Of a stretch of DNA of 37,271 nt, positions 1-8,539 are shown in pieces. Position numbers and translations under genes: made by a program. Position 1 is the first letter of the stretch, and each line of letters begins with the position of its first letter. This stretch comes from Bacteroidales bacterium (GTDB lineage Bacteria; Bacteroidota; Bacteroidia; Bacteroidales; P3), in assembly GCA_017451385.1 (NCBI GenBank), contig JAFSPS010000017.1, positions 1 through 37,271 of the forward strand, read 5' to 3'. The notes beneath the pieces were generated by a model. It ran no database searches and had not been told where the DNA came from. It was given only the letters and a program-made list of their open reading frames with translations.

Positions 1-77
1 GCTCCGCTATGCTTCGAACTGCGCGACAAAACTACACAATGTTTTTAGACTATGCAATCGTCCGCCCAAAATTCGAA

Positions 78-135
78 CCTGCAATTTGACTATTAGTACA
101 AAACTTGCAAATTTCAGCCTGCAAAATGACTATTA
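78..135. repeat. Pair of 18-bp direct repeats, 40-bp period
   Basis: CCTGCAATTTGACTATTA at 78-95 recurs as CCTGCAAAATGACTATTA at 118-135, two mismatches in 18, with weaker similarity on both sides. The function is unknown. It sits next to the longer tandem repeats. Confidence 0.6.
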
Positions 136-155
136 CGCCAAGTTTTATCGGACAC

Positions 156-370
156 AAAAAAATCCTTTCGTTTTGTTCGTTTATTTCGTGGTTGAATAAA
201 TAAGCCATCCTCAACCCTTCGTTGTCAAAAAAATCCTACGCTCCGTTCGTTCCTTTCGTATTCGAATAATAATGAATCTATCCTCAACCCTTCGTTGTCA
301 AAAAAACTTCGTTCCGTTCGTTCTTTTCGTGGTTGAATATTAAAGAAGTCAACCTTGTCCATTTCGTACT
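156..370. repeat. Three degenerate tandem repeats, about 72 bp each
   Basis: Units begin at about 156, 227 and 300. Each starts with a run of seven A, continues with a TTCGTT/CCGTTCGTT-type segment, then TTTCGTGGTTGAAT or a close variant, and the first two end in TCCTCAACCCTTCGTTGTC. Units 1 and 2 are 71 and 73 bp long; unit 3 diverges after about 55 bp. The inner GTTCGTTC steps are themselves a short periodic repeat. No coding frame runs through them. They may be an intergenic repeat family of the host. Confidence 0.75.
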
Positions 371-471
371 CAAAAAAAACAGACCTTACATCTCATTCAT
401 CGGCTGTCCGATTAATGTTTGCTGAATGTGTCAAAGATTATTAGTGGACACCAATAATTGTTTTTGTTCCG

Positions 472-1404
472 TTATTTTGCCAGCCAGTCTCTAACATGGT
501 TGAAAACGATGTCGGCGCGTATGTCAAAAGCTTCGCGGGTGGCGAAGCCTACATGAGGCAAGCATATACAATTGGGAGCGTGAAGAAGAGGGTGGTCGCA
601 GGGTAGGGGAGGTTCTTTTTCATATACATCGGTTGCTGCTCCGGCTATGGTGCCAGCCTGCAAGGCTTCGGCTACAGCTTCAATGTCCATCACGGGCCCT
701 CGTGCAGTGTTGACAAGCAGTGCTGTAGGTTTCATCAGTTGCAGCTCTTTTTCCCCAATTAGGTGGCGGGTCTCTTCCGTAAGCGGAACATGTAGTGTTA
801 CGATGTCGCTTCTCTTCAATAGCTCTTCCTTACTTACATAAGTTGCTCCTGCCGTTATGGCTTCGCTGCGTTCATGGCGGCTGAAGGCAATCACATGGCA
901 TCCGAAGGCGTGGAGCAGACGTATTGTGGCGATGCCTATTGCTCCAGTGCCTATCACGCCTATTGTCTTGCCACGCAGCTCGCTGCCGAGGAATGCTCCA
1001 CGCCCCTCACCATGGCGTATTGAGCCGTCAAAGAGCGTTATACGGCGCATGAGGTCGAGCATAAGTCCAAGGGTGAGCTCGCTGACGGCAGTGGTGGAAT
1101 AGCCGGCAGCATTTTGCACTTCGATGCCGTGATTGGAACAGTAGGCAAGGTCGATATGGTCAAGTCCCGTGAATGCTACAGATAGATAACGCAGCTTGGG
1201 ACATTGGCTGAGCATTTCACTGTTGATTTTTATATTGGAGACGACAACCACCTCGGCATCGCGCATACGCTCTACGACGATATCGCTCTGCTCCTGTCGG
1301 TCCATATAATACTCGAAGGCGTGTCCTTTTGATGCAAATTCTTTTTTCAGTTCTTCAAACTGTTGTTGATTGATGCCAAGTGGCTCTATACAAGATATCT
1401 TCAT
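472..1404 (-). CDS. D-2-hydroxyacid dehydrogenase, NAD-dependent
   Basis: A 310-residue cytosolic oxidoreductase of the D-isomer-specific 2-hydroxyacid dehydrogenase family, which interconverts 2-keto acids and D-2-hydroxy acids with NAD(P)H. The Rossmann motif GTGAIG lies at residues 152-157. The family catalytic triad is visible as Arg235 (NTARGP), Glu264 (YEKEPP) and His284 (LPHVGFAT). Length is normal and the frame intact. The substrate (glycerate/hydroxypyruvate, lactate or other) cannot be read from the sequence. The flavin reductase-like gene lies upstream on the same strand with a 133-bp gap, so cotranscription is possible but not shown. Confidence 0.9.
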   Translation of the reverse strand: MKISCIEPLGINQQQFEELKKEFASKGHAFEYYMDRQEQSDIVVERMRDAEVVVVSNIKINSEMLSQCPKLRYLSVAFTGLDHIDLAYCSNHGIEVQNAAGYSTTAVSELTLGLMLDLMRRITLFDGSIRHGEGRGAFLGSELRGKTIGVIGTGAIGIATIRLLHAFGCHVIAFSRHERSEAITAGATYVSKEELLKRSDIVTLHVPLTEETRHLIGEKELQLMKPTALLVNTARGPVMDIEAVAEALQAGTIAGAATDVYEKEPPLPCDHPLLHAPNCICLPHVGFATREAFDIRADIVFNHVRDWLAK

Positions 1405-1537
1405 TTTTTTAGTAAGGGGTTAAAAATACCTTTGAATTTTTTTTACGTAATTTGATTTTGGTTTAATGGCTTTTTAAATGCCGAGTCAATATGTCTTTGT
1501 TCTTTTACACCCTATGAGCGGCGTAAACGTAGTGCTG

Positions 1538-2107
1538 CTATTTCTTCTTTTTTACAGAAAAACCGAAACCGCCCAATTTCTCCCCCAGTCCGTAGTATTT
1601 GCCGTGGGAGTAGGTGAGTGGTTTTGCGTGGTTGAATTGGAAAGCCCCTGTGCCTTTGTCCATGAGGCGCTCTTCTGCGTTGACGGCGACTACTTCAGAC
1701 AGGAACATATCGTGGCTGCCAAGTTCACGTATTTCAACAACTTTACATTCTATGTTGAGAGGACTCTCGGCGATGAGTGGTGCATGGACAATTTGTCCTT
1801 GCTCCGGGGTGAGATGTAGCTCTTTGAATTTGTTATGTTCGCGTCCGCTGTTCACGCCGCACCAGTCGGTAGCATGAGCCAGAGCTTCGGTAGTCAGATT
1901 GATTACAAATTCGTGTGTACGAGAGATAATGGAGTGCGATAGTCGTTCTTTGCGTAGCGAGATGTAGCACATGGGCGGATTGGTGCATACCGTACCGGTC
2001 CATGCTACGGTGCAGATATTGTAGTTCTCTATGCTGTCGCCGCATGATATCATAACCACAGGTAAAGGGTATATCATCGTGCCGGGTTTGAATGCAACTT
2101 TTGCCAT
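1538..2107 (-). CDS. Flavin reductase-like FMN-binding protein
   Basis: A 189-residue protein resembling the flavin reductase-like (FMN-binding split barrel) family. These proteins bind FMN and either reduce flavin with NAD(P)H or act as uncharacterised flavoproteins. Supporting segments are the N-terminal PGTMIYPLPVVMIS, the CTNPPMCYISLR strand typical of the barrel, and the FVINL segment. There is no signal peptide, so it should be cytosolic. The tail ends in a run of four lysines. A second, membrane-anchored relative lies at 6670-7320. Its partner enzyme and substrate are unknown. Confidence 0.8.
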   Translation of the reverse strand: MAKVAFKPGTMIYPLPVVMISCGDSIENYNICTVAWTGTVCTNPPMCYISLRKERLSHSIISRTHEFVINLTTEALAHATDWCGVNSGREHNKFKELHLTPEQGQIVHAPLIAESPLNIECKVVEIRELGSHDMFLSEVVAVNAEERLMDKGTGAFQFNHAKPLTYSHGKYYGLGEKLGGFGFSVKKKK

Positions 2108-2150
2108 ATTGCTTTGTAGAATGTTAGTGTTCGAGGTATGTTAAAACAAA

Positions 2151-2176
2151 GGGTGTCCTTTGTCTTTCGGACACCC
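2151..2176 (-). terminator. dnaA transcription terminator
   Basis: GGGTGTCC at 2151-2158 pairs with GGACACCC at 2169-2176 around a 10-nt loop. Read on the minus strand the hairpin follows the dnaA stop by 8 nt and is followed by TTTGTTTTAA. This fits a Rho-independent terminator separating dnaA from the flavin reductase-like gene. Confidence 0.75.
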
Positions 2177-2184
2177 TGTAAGTG

Positions 2185-3621
2185 TTATTCCTTAAATTTC
2201 TTCTCAATCTCTTCTACATACGCTCGGAAGGTCTTGTCGGTTTCGGCAAGGTTGGACACCGTGCGACAGGCGTGAAGCACCGTGGCGTGGTCTTTGTTGC
2301 CACATTGCGCACCAATAACAGCGAGCGATGATTTTGTTAGTTTTTTGGCGAAATACATTGTCAGCTGTCGTGCCTGCACAATTTCGCGTTTGCGGGTGCG
2401 AGACTGTATGCTGTCCACGGAGAGGTTGAAGTAGTCGCAGACAACCTTTTGGATGTAGTCTATAGTTATATCGCGCGCGCTGTTTTTGACGAACTGGTCA
2501 ATCATTTCTTTTGCCAGGTCGATAGTAATCTGCTTGCGATTGAGCGACGATTGAGCTATCAGAGATACCAAAGCGCCTTCAAGTTCACGGACATTGGTAT
2601 TGATGCTATAGGCAATATATTCTATGACGTCATAAGGCATCTCTATGCCGTCGTTAATCAGCTTCTGCTTGAGGATGGCGATACGTGTTTCCACGCTGGG
2701 TGCTTCCAGATTAGCGGCGAGCCCCCATTTCAGACGTGAAATCAGACGGTCTTCGAGACCTATGAGTTCGCTTGGAGCCTTATCTGACGTGATGATAATC
2801 TGGTTGTTGCGCTGATGGAGGTAGTTGAAGATATGGAAGAAAGCCTCTTGGGTGCGCTGTACTCGGTTGGCCCAAAACTGTATGTCGTCGATAATAAGCA
2901 CATCTATCATCTCGTAGAAGTGGATGAAGTCGTTAGTGCTGTTGGAGCGCCCTGCTTCCGAGTATTGTTGCATGAATTGTTCGGAAGTGACATAGAGGAC
3001 AGTCTTGTCAGGATTAAACTCTTTTGTTTTAATACCAATAGCGTTAGCGAGGTGTGTTTTGCCAAGACCTACGCCGCCGTAAAGAAGCAGTGGGTTATAG
3101 GCTGTAGTGCCCGGGTGTTGTGCTACGGCATAGCCTGCGGCACGTGCGAGGCGGTTGCATTCGCCCTCTACGAAGTTGTCGAGGGTGTAGTTCTCGCGCA
3201 GCTGCGAGTGTACCTTCACTTTTTGTAGCCCCGGCAACGCATAAGGATTGAAGCCATGACGGTTTTGGTCGCCCATGTTGTAGGGTATGGTCTGATGTGC
3301 ATTGCGTTTGCCCAATTCGCCACCATTGGTTTGCAGCGTGATGGTCTCAGCTCCTTTTCCCTCGTTGGTGTCCATTACAATCGAATATTTCAGATTGCAT
3401 TGAGGCCCCAATATCTCATGAATAGTGCGCCAGAGTAGTTCGTTAAAATTCTTTTCCAGCCATTCGTAAAAAAAATGCGACGGCACTTGTATCGTCAGTT
3501 CATTATCTATTAAGGACACTGGCACGATGGGTTTGAACCATGTGTTGTATAAATCATCGTTAAGATTGTCCTTGATGATTTCTAAGCATCTTTTCCAAGT
3601 CTGTTGGTAATCGTTCTCCAT
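2185..3621 (-). CDS. dnaA: Chromosomal replication initiator DnaA
   Basis: A 478-residue AAA+ ATPase that binds DnaA boxes, melts the origin and loads the replicative helicase. Domain I is at residues 1 to about 80. Walker A GGVGLGKT is at 182-189 and Walker B VLIIDD at 241-246. The domain IV DNA-binding helix-turn-helix with the signature core KDHATV is at 443-448. Length is normal. The segment after Walker B (IQFWANRVQRTQ) appears one residue longer than in E. coli DnaA. The upstream region is 630 bp long and very T-rich, which makes it a candidate origin. Confidence 0.97.
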   Translation of the reverse strand: MENDYQQTWKRCLEIIKDNLNDDLYNTWFKPIVPVSLIDNELTIQVPSHFFYEWLEKNFNELLWRTIHEILGPQCNLKYSIVMDTNEGKGAETITLQTNGGELGKRNAHQTIPYNMGDQNRHGFNPYALPGLQKVKVHSQLRENYTLDNFVEGECNRLARAAGYAVAQHPGTTAYNPLLLYGGVGLGKTHLANAIGIKTKEFNPDKTVLYVTSEQFMQQYSEAGRSNSTNDFIHFYEMIDVLIIDDIQFWANRVQRTQEAFFHIFNYLHQRNNQIIITSDKAPSELIGLEDRLISRLKWGLAANLEAPSVETRIAILKQKLINDGIEMPYDVIEYIAYSINTNVRELEGALVSLIAQSSLNRKQITIDLAKEMIDQFVKNSARDITIDYIQKVVCDYFNLSVDSIQSRTRKREIVQARQLTMYFAKKLTKSSLAVIGAQCGNKDHATVLHACRTVSNLAETDKTFRAYVEEIEKKFKE

Positions 3622-4254
3622 TTTATTTACCTCAAAGAGTGTTTTTTGTATTTATGTTGTATGTTTTCTATGACTTTTTTTTCTCAATACAAAAGTGATT
3701 TTTTATTAGCATTTTATTGGTGAAAAATAAATTTGTATTATTTGTAAAAAAAATATAAAGCATTTAATCCCGTTGTCTTCTTTTTGTTTTCTGTATTCGG
3801 CTTATTTGTTTGATTTATTGATTTATTGCTCGTTTACACGCTTTGTATCTTTTCATTTAATATACTCTTTTTTTTGAAAACATTTGGAGGTTGCATTATT
3901 TTTTTTCGTTTTTTTCTCTTTTTTACACACTTTTTTTAACTCCTTGAATTAACAATTTTTGCGTCTTTTCTTATTTATAACTGGTTGATTATTATTTGTT
4001 TCGTGTAAAATCTTAATAATCAGTATCCATTTTTTGAGGTTCTTTTGCTATATGTCAGTAAATCAATTTTTCTATTTGACTACCATCTTTTTTCGGTTGA
4101 AAATGTGTTAATATTTTTTTTAATCTATACCATCGTGAGATTAGAAAAAAATATATTTGTCTAATCTTACAAAAAAGGAGCGGGATTCTTATGCCCTCTC
4201 CTTTTTTGTTTATTTTATTATGGTATGATAGTTCTTTTTCACTCTTGCTATTGT
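3622..4254. other. T-rich gene-free region beside dnaA
   Basis: About 630 bp without a credible gene, lying between the divergently read start of dnaA and the end of the TonB receptor gene. The plus strand has many long T runs, so the region is strongly AT-rich and strand-skewed. One near-match to a DnaA box, TTTTACACA, lies at 3921-3929 (consensus TTATNCACA, one mismatch), and a weaker inverted one is near 4003. No perfect box was found. It may contain the dnaA promoter and could be an origin. The right end holds the receptor gene terminator. Confidence 0.45.
4171..4207. terminator. Terminator of the TonB receptor gene
   Basis: AAAAAAGGAG-CGGG and a matching CCC-CTCCTTTTTT form a G/C hairpin flanked by A and T runs, so it can act in both directions. 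On the minus strand it lies about 50 nt downstream of the receptor stop codon. Confidence 0.75.
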
Positions 4255-6447
4255 TTAGAATCGCATGATAAGGCGAGCTGTGTAATTGATGCCAGGCTGC
4301 TGGAAATAGGATGCCCAGTGATAGTAGGCGTCGTAGTAGCCGTCGCCCGTCCATGCTATGAGGCGGTTCTTTTGATTGAGAATATTTCGCACTATGAATT
4401 GTGCTTCCAGTTCTTTGGTCCCTCCAAGGTTCCATGTATAGGCGGCGCGGCAGTTGAGGTGGAAATAAGCATCTTGCTTATATACCTCGCGTTGTGTGTT
4501 GTCGCCATACATGGAGCCAACGTATTTGCCTGTAAGTTGCAGCTTGAGTTTTTTTACAGGCTCAAAGGTCACCATAGCGGCACCTACTATGTCTGGCGAC
4601 ATGGAGAGGTCTGTGTTTTTAGTATAGGTCGTACAGGTTAGGTCTCCATCGTTGAAATCAGTATAGGTATAGTCAATAGCCTTGTTTTGGCTAAGTGTGA
4701 GGTTGGCATCAATCTTTACCCAGTCGCTGATTTTATAGCCACCTTCGAGTTCTATGCCGATGCGATAAGATTTCTCCACGTTCTCCATAAGTGCATAGCC
4801 TTCTATCGATACTTCGCCGGATGGTGTCAGTTGGTCGCGGTAGAGCATGGCGTAGATATTGCCGGCAAAGGAGAAGCGAGTTGCCTGATGCTGGTAGCCT
4901 ATTTCGAGGTCGAGCATGGCTTCGGGTTTGATGGCTGTGTTGTTTTGTATGTCGGCACGCGTTGGCTCGCGATGTGAAATGCCAGCTACGAAGTAGGTGC
5001 GGTTGAGGCTGTTAATGCGCCAATTGATACCTGCTTTAGGGTTGAAGAAGTGATAGTTCTCTTTGAAGTCGAGGTTGCTCAGATATTCGTCTATGCCTTC
5101 CATCCTATAATATATATACCGATATTGCAAGTCGCCGTAGAGGTTGAGGTCGGCATTGATGTCGTAGTTTAATTTAAGGTATGTAGTGCTTTCGCGTTTG
5201 TTGCTTGTAGCGTTATAGTACTCAAAGGGGTCTTCCTCGAAGTTCCGCGCCGTGCCACCAACCATTGTGTTGGTGTCTTTTGCCCAGAAGACGTGTCCGG
5301 TATATAGACCGTCGAAGAATAGCATACTCTCGCCGAGGCTTAGGCTGATTTTTTCGCCTTCGTAGTGAGCTCCAATGACAGCAGTATATGCGTTATTGCC
5401 CATGTCGCCTACGCTCTTGAAGTCGCTGACGGAGTCGTCCACTCCAGAAATGTTGAGGAAAAAGTAGCTGGCAGGCTGCTGGTATTGGTAGTAGTTGTCG
5501 TAGCCGTAGCCATGGGTGTAGTCGAAGGCGGCGTTGAGGCTCCATGCGTCGGAGAGCATGTGGCTAATGTGCAGCTGATAGTGTTGCTGTTTGTAGTTGT
5601 CGGTCTCGTCGTCATGGCGATACTCGTTGCCCTGCTCATCCCAGTAGAGGCCGCTGGAGTTGAAACGAGGGTCGTTGTCAAGCTCTTCGGCTGTGGCACC
5701 ATTCCATGTGATGCCGGTGCGTTGTTTCCCAATGATGGCCAACGCTTTCACAATGGTGCGTTCGCCATAGTAGCCGGCATTGAGGAGAACAGACTGCTGG
5801 TCGGTGAATCCGTTGCGGATATAGCCATCAGAGGTGAGACCTGTGTAGTTGATGTCAAACGATAGTCCGCTCTTTGTTATACCCGTTCCGGCGCCAATGC
5901 TATATTGTCGTGTGTTCCACGAACCATAGCTTATGTCTGCTACGCCGTAAGGGGCATTGTGAGCATTGAGAGTTTGCAGGTTGATGGCTGCGCCAAAGGC
6001 TGCCGCGCCACCTGTGGAGGCACCAATGCCGCGTTGTATTTGCAGACTCTGCGCCATACCGCCCAGATTGGGTATATTTACCCAGAAAACGGCATGGCTT
6101 TCGGGGTCGTTGAGCGTGATGCCGTTGATGTTGACGTTGATACGCGAGGCATCTACGCCTCGTATGCGTAGCGAGGTGTTGCCTGCCTGGCAGTTTTCGG
6201 ACGATGCCACTACCGAAGGTTGCAACTCAATGATATAAGGAATAGATGTCTCCGTCTTTTGCTCGGAGAGGGCTTCCTTATTCAGGGTTGTCGTGGTTAG
6301 TGGCGCTTTGTTGTTCACACGTGTGTCGCGTATAAACACCTCGTCCAACGAATGCACAGTGTCTTGTGCCAAAACTTTGTGATTGATGCTTGTGGTAGCA
6401 ATCAGACCAAGGGCTATAGTGCCCAGAATGTATTTTTTTGTTTCCAT
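4255..6447 (-). CDS. TonB-dependent outer membrane receptor, probably for thiamin
   Basis: A 730-residue outer membrane receptor that should import its ligand using TonB/ExbBD energy. It begins with a signal peptide (hydrophobic to about residue 27, ending VLAQ). The plug domain contains SLRIRGVDASRINVNINGI. A long beta-barrel follows, ending in the C-terminal phenylalanine (LIMRF) typical of outer membrane barrels. There is no N-terminal carboxypeptidase-like repeat of the SusC type. A TPP riboswitch directly over the start points to thiamin or a thiamin phosphate as ligand, and comparable riboswitch-controlled receptors are known in Bacteroidetes. No thiamin transport or biosynthesis gene adjoins it. 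The ligand is inferred only from regulation. Confidence 0.88.
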   Translation of the reverse strand: METKKYILGTIALGLIATTSINHKVLAQDTVHSLDEVFIRDTRVNNKAPLTTTTLNKEALSEQKTETSIPYIIELQPSVVASSENCQAGNTSLRIRGVDASRINVNINGITLNDPESHAVFWVNIPNLGGMAQSLQIQRGIGASTGGAAAFGAAINLQTLNAHNAPYGVADISYGSWNTRQYSIGAGTGITKSGLSFDINYTGLTSDGYIRNGFTDQQSVLLNAGYYGERTIVKALAIIGKQRTGITWNGATAEELDNDPRFNSSGLYWDEQGNEYRHDDETDNYKQQHYQLHISHMLSDAWSLNAAFDYTHGYGYDNYYQYQQPASYFFLNISGVDDSVSDFKSVGDMGNNAYTAVIGAHYEGEKISLSLGESMLFFDGLYTGHVFWAKDTNTMVGGTARNFEEDPFEYYNATSNKRESTTYLKLNYDINADLNLYGDLQYRYIYYRMEGIDEYLSNLDFKENYHFFNPKAGINWRINSLNRTYFVAGISHREPTRADIQNNTAIKPEAMLDLEIGYQHQATRFSFAGNIYAMLYRDQLTPSGEVSIEGYALMENVEKSYRIGIELEGGYKISDWVKIDANLTLSQNKAIDYTYTDFNDGDLTCTTYTKNTDLSMSPDIVGAAMVTFEPVKKLKLQLTGKYVGSMYGDNTQREVYKQDAYFHLNCRAAYTWNLGGTKELEAQFIVRNILNQKNRLIAWTGDGYYDAYYHWASYFQQPGINYTARLIMRF

Positions 6448-6451
6448 AGTC

Positions 6452-6530
6452 TTTTCCTTACGCCGGTATTATCCGGTTCAAGTTTTTGGGATATGTTCTC
6501 AGCCACAATAGGTTGTAGCACTCCCTGACC
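6452..6530 (-). promoter_or_regulatory. TPP (thiamin pyrophosphate) riboswitch
   Basis: The minus strand shows the THI-box core: GGCTGAGA (its CTGAGA complements plus 6497-6502), then ACTTGAACCGG, and a perfect ACCGGATAATACCGG element complementing plus 6463-6477. The final segment GCGTAAGGAAAAG ends only a few nt before the receptor ATG at 6447. The only purine-rich ribosome-binding candidate is therefore at the 3' end of the aptamer. This suggests that TPP binding blocks translation. Confidence 0.92.
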
Positions 6531-6555
6531 ATTGCTTCTCTCGCTATGTCTGTTG

Positions 6556-6563
6556 CAAAGATA
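6556..6563 (-). promoter_or_regulatory. Bacteroidetes -7 promoter element for the receptor
   Basis: Minus-strand TATCTTTG matches TAnnTTTG exactly. It lies about 25 bp upstream of the riboswitch, so transcription would start just before the aptamer. A TTTG at the usual -33 spacing was not found. Confidence 0.6.
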
Positions 6564-6669
6564 CGATTTTTTAGTGAATAGTGAATTGACAAATGAGTTT
6601 TAGACGACAAAAAGTAATGTCAATTCACAAATAACAATTCACAATTTACTAATGACAATGAATGACGGA

Positions 6670-7320
6670 TTATTCTTTCACCCATACTGCTGTGATTTCG
6701 CCAACGTATGCTGTATGGATGTTGTCGAAGTCGTCACCTTTAATGTACCATTTGTTCACCACGGTTGAGTCCATCTGCTGTAGAGTGTAATCGGTACTGA
6801 ATAATTTGCGACATTCTATAATGATGTTGCCTTCTTCGAAAGCGAAGGTGCCTGACGGCATCGTCTTAAGGGTCAGGCTACTGCCTTTTATTTTATCTTC
6901 ATCTCGTCCCGATGCAGTGCCAAGATATTTCAGTTGGTTGTCGTATTCTGAAGAGAATCCTTCGATAGTGAAGGTGTTGTTTTCTTCCATCATATGGTGA
7001 GTGAAGCGGCTCTTGCGCACATATACTGTAGCTACATGGCTGTCGTGTCCCCATAGGATGCCGAGGGTGCCCCATCCTATTGTCATGGAGTTTACTGCTC
7101 CCTGCCTTCCGACAGTGAGTGCGGCGGCATTCTGGAAAAGTGTGAATGGATTGATTTCTACTGAATCAATGTTCACTTGATGCCATTCTTTTGTCTGCTG
7201 TTCTTTTTCTACTGTTGTTTGCTCAGGCTCTTGCTCATTGTTTTTGTTATTCACTACCTTGAAGGTTAATATTATGAGAGCAACAGCCAATACGATATTT
7301 AGTATATTTGATATCTTCAT
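6670..7320 (-). CDS. Membrane-anchored flavin reductase-like protein
   Basis: A 216-residue protein with an N-terminal hydrophobic segment (residues about 5-23, NILNIVLAVALIILTFKVV) and a charged linker. A flavin reductase-like split-barrel domain follows, seen in NPFTLFQNAAALTVG, NSMTIGWGTLG and VYVRKSRFTHHMM. The hydrophobic start suggests a signal anchor with the FMN domain outside the cytoplasmic membrane. This is unusual, because most relatives are cytosolic. It is the last gene of the cysS group, 36 bp after the FMN/4Fe-4S membrane protein, and the two may act together in a redox step. This partnership is inferred from position only. Confidence 0.8.
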   Translation of the reverse strand: MKISNILNIVLAVALIILTFKVVNNKNNEQEPEQTTVEKEQQTKEWHQVNIDSVEINPFTLFQNAAALTVGRQGAVNSMTIGWGTLGILWGHDSHVATVYVRKSRFTHHMMEENNTFTIEGFSSEYDNQLKYLGTASGRDEDKIKGSSLTLKTMPSGTFAFEEGNIIIECRKLFSTDYTLQQMDSTVVNKWYIKGDDFDNIHTAYVGEITAVWVKE

Positions 7321-7356
7321 GATGCTATTCTTTTTATATTATATTTTTTGTTTTTT

Positions 7357-8538
7357 TTACATTAGTGCCGACATTTTCTTGTTCTCTGCCGCTTGCAGCA
7401 AGCATCCTGTGGGGCATAGGTATTTGCAGTAGGGGCGTTGTGTGAAGAGCGAGAGGAGTGCGAAGAGTGCTGAAAGGGCTATCACCACCCATGAGGCTTG
7501 CTGGAAGAGGAAGATGGAGAATAACTCGTAGTCCATCCATTCCATCCAGATTCCGGACACCATGAGTATCATGAGCACAGTCCATATAATCCATCGGATG
7601 AGAGATAATACGGCTTGCAGTGTTTTGCTTGTTTTCCGCTTAAGAGGCGAGAAACGCCACAACAGTTCCTGCGCTGACCCCAGTGGGCAAATCCACATGC
7701 AGTAGTGACGTGACTGTCCGAAGAGAGGGTACGCCAATGCGACAATGAGCATCAGCACGGCGACGAGCATTGCGGCAATGTTTACGCCGTTGGAGACAAA
7801 ATTGACCAATAGGGAGTAAGAGATGAAGGTGCCACACCATACGCCGAGTACGGCGACGTTGATGATAAGTTGGATAATCCTATATAGTTTGTTCTTGCTT
7901 ATGAGAGGCATGACGGCACCCAGTAGCACTACAGAACATCCAATGATGATTTGCCAGATATTGCCCGTTGGTGTTGTTGCTTTATTTGTTCCTATTACGG
8001 GCTGTTCCTTAATATTGGATTGAGCGAAGGTGAGACCTCGTTTTGTGTTCTCAATAATTGCCATTGATGAGTATGTGGCTCCCGTAACGGCATCAACATC
8101 TTGAGCCAAGGCTTCTTCTATTGTTTTGCCTTCATAGTGAGGTATGATGCCTTGTTTGGCGTTGTTGAAGAAGTCGGGGGTCTCTGCGTTAGGTTCTGCC
8201 TCTATGTGGTCTATTACTCCATTTTTTATATATATGTTGAGAGGTGTGGGGCCACCAAATCCTATCACTTTGGGCGCCAGCGGTTGCGTATGCACTATTA
8301 TCGTGCCATCGCTTTGCCGCTGTAATGTGTCAGATGCCGTGTTCTTGTTTTTTTCGTCAGTGGAGAAGAATGATTGTTGTATCTCTTCTGTAGTCTTTCC
8401 TGCCAGTCGTCCGTTTTTCTGAAGAGCCACAGTTGCTATAAGTATTAGACAGGTGGCGAGGCTTATTACGCGGTCCCAGTATATTATTTTTTTCTTTGTC
8501 ATGGCGTGTTTTGATGTCGCTCTACTCTTGAAATACAT
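7357..8538 (-). CDS. FMN-binding / 4Fe-4S membrane protein, NosR/RnfG-like
   Basis: A 393-residue integral membrane redox protein. Residues about 22-40 form a first membrane segment. Residues about 80-170 are an FMN-binding domain with DAVTGAT at 149-155, where Thr155 is the expected site of covalent FMN attachment by ApbE. Several membrane helices follow (about 195-270 and 310-365). Two cysteine motifs, CMWICP at 280-285 and CKYLCP at 371-376, are of the NapH/NosR type. It presumably passes electrons across or along the membrane; donor and acceptor are unknown. The start lies 1 nt after the upstream stop, suggesting coupling. A start at Met13 (MTKKK) is also possible. No ApbE gene is in the window. 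Confidence 0.88.
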   Translation of the reverse strand: MYFKSRATSKHAMTKKKIIYWDRVISLATCLILIATVALQKNGRLAGKTTEEIQQSFFSTDEKNKNTASDTLQRQSDGTIIVHTQPLAPKVIGFGGPTPLNIYIKNGVIDHIEAEPNAETPDFFNNAKQGIIPHYEGKTIEEALAQDVDAVTGATYSSMAIIENTKRGLTFAQSNIKEQPVIGTNKATTPTGNIWQIIIGCSVVLLGAVMPLISKNKLYRIIQLIINVAVLGVWCGTFISYSLLVNFVSNGVNIAAMLVAVLMLIVALAYPLFGQSRHYCMWICPLGSAQELLWRFSPLKRKTSKTLQAVLSLIRWIIWTVLMILMVSGIWMEWMDYELFSIFLFQQASWVVIALSALFALLSLFTQRPYCKYLCPTGCLLQAAENKKMSALM

Positions 8539-8539
8539 A

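Larger units (their letters stand above)
1..471. other. Gene-free left edge with repeats
   Basis: No credible coding region is seen here. The stretch is dominated by short degenerate direct repeats, annotated separately, and by A/T-rich sequence. It lies downstream of the minus-strand dehydrogenase gene. No tRNA, clear terminator or insertion sequence end was recognised. Confidence 0.6.

Noticed and set aside
156-370. Left-edge repeats as a CRISPR array
   Set aside because: Units are tandem and degenerate over their whole length with no unique spacers between conserved repeats, and no cas gene adjoins.
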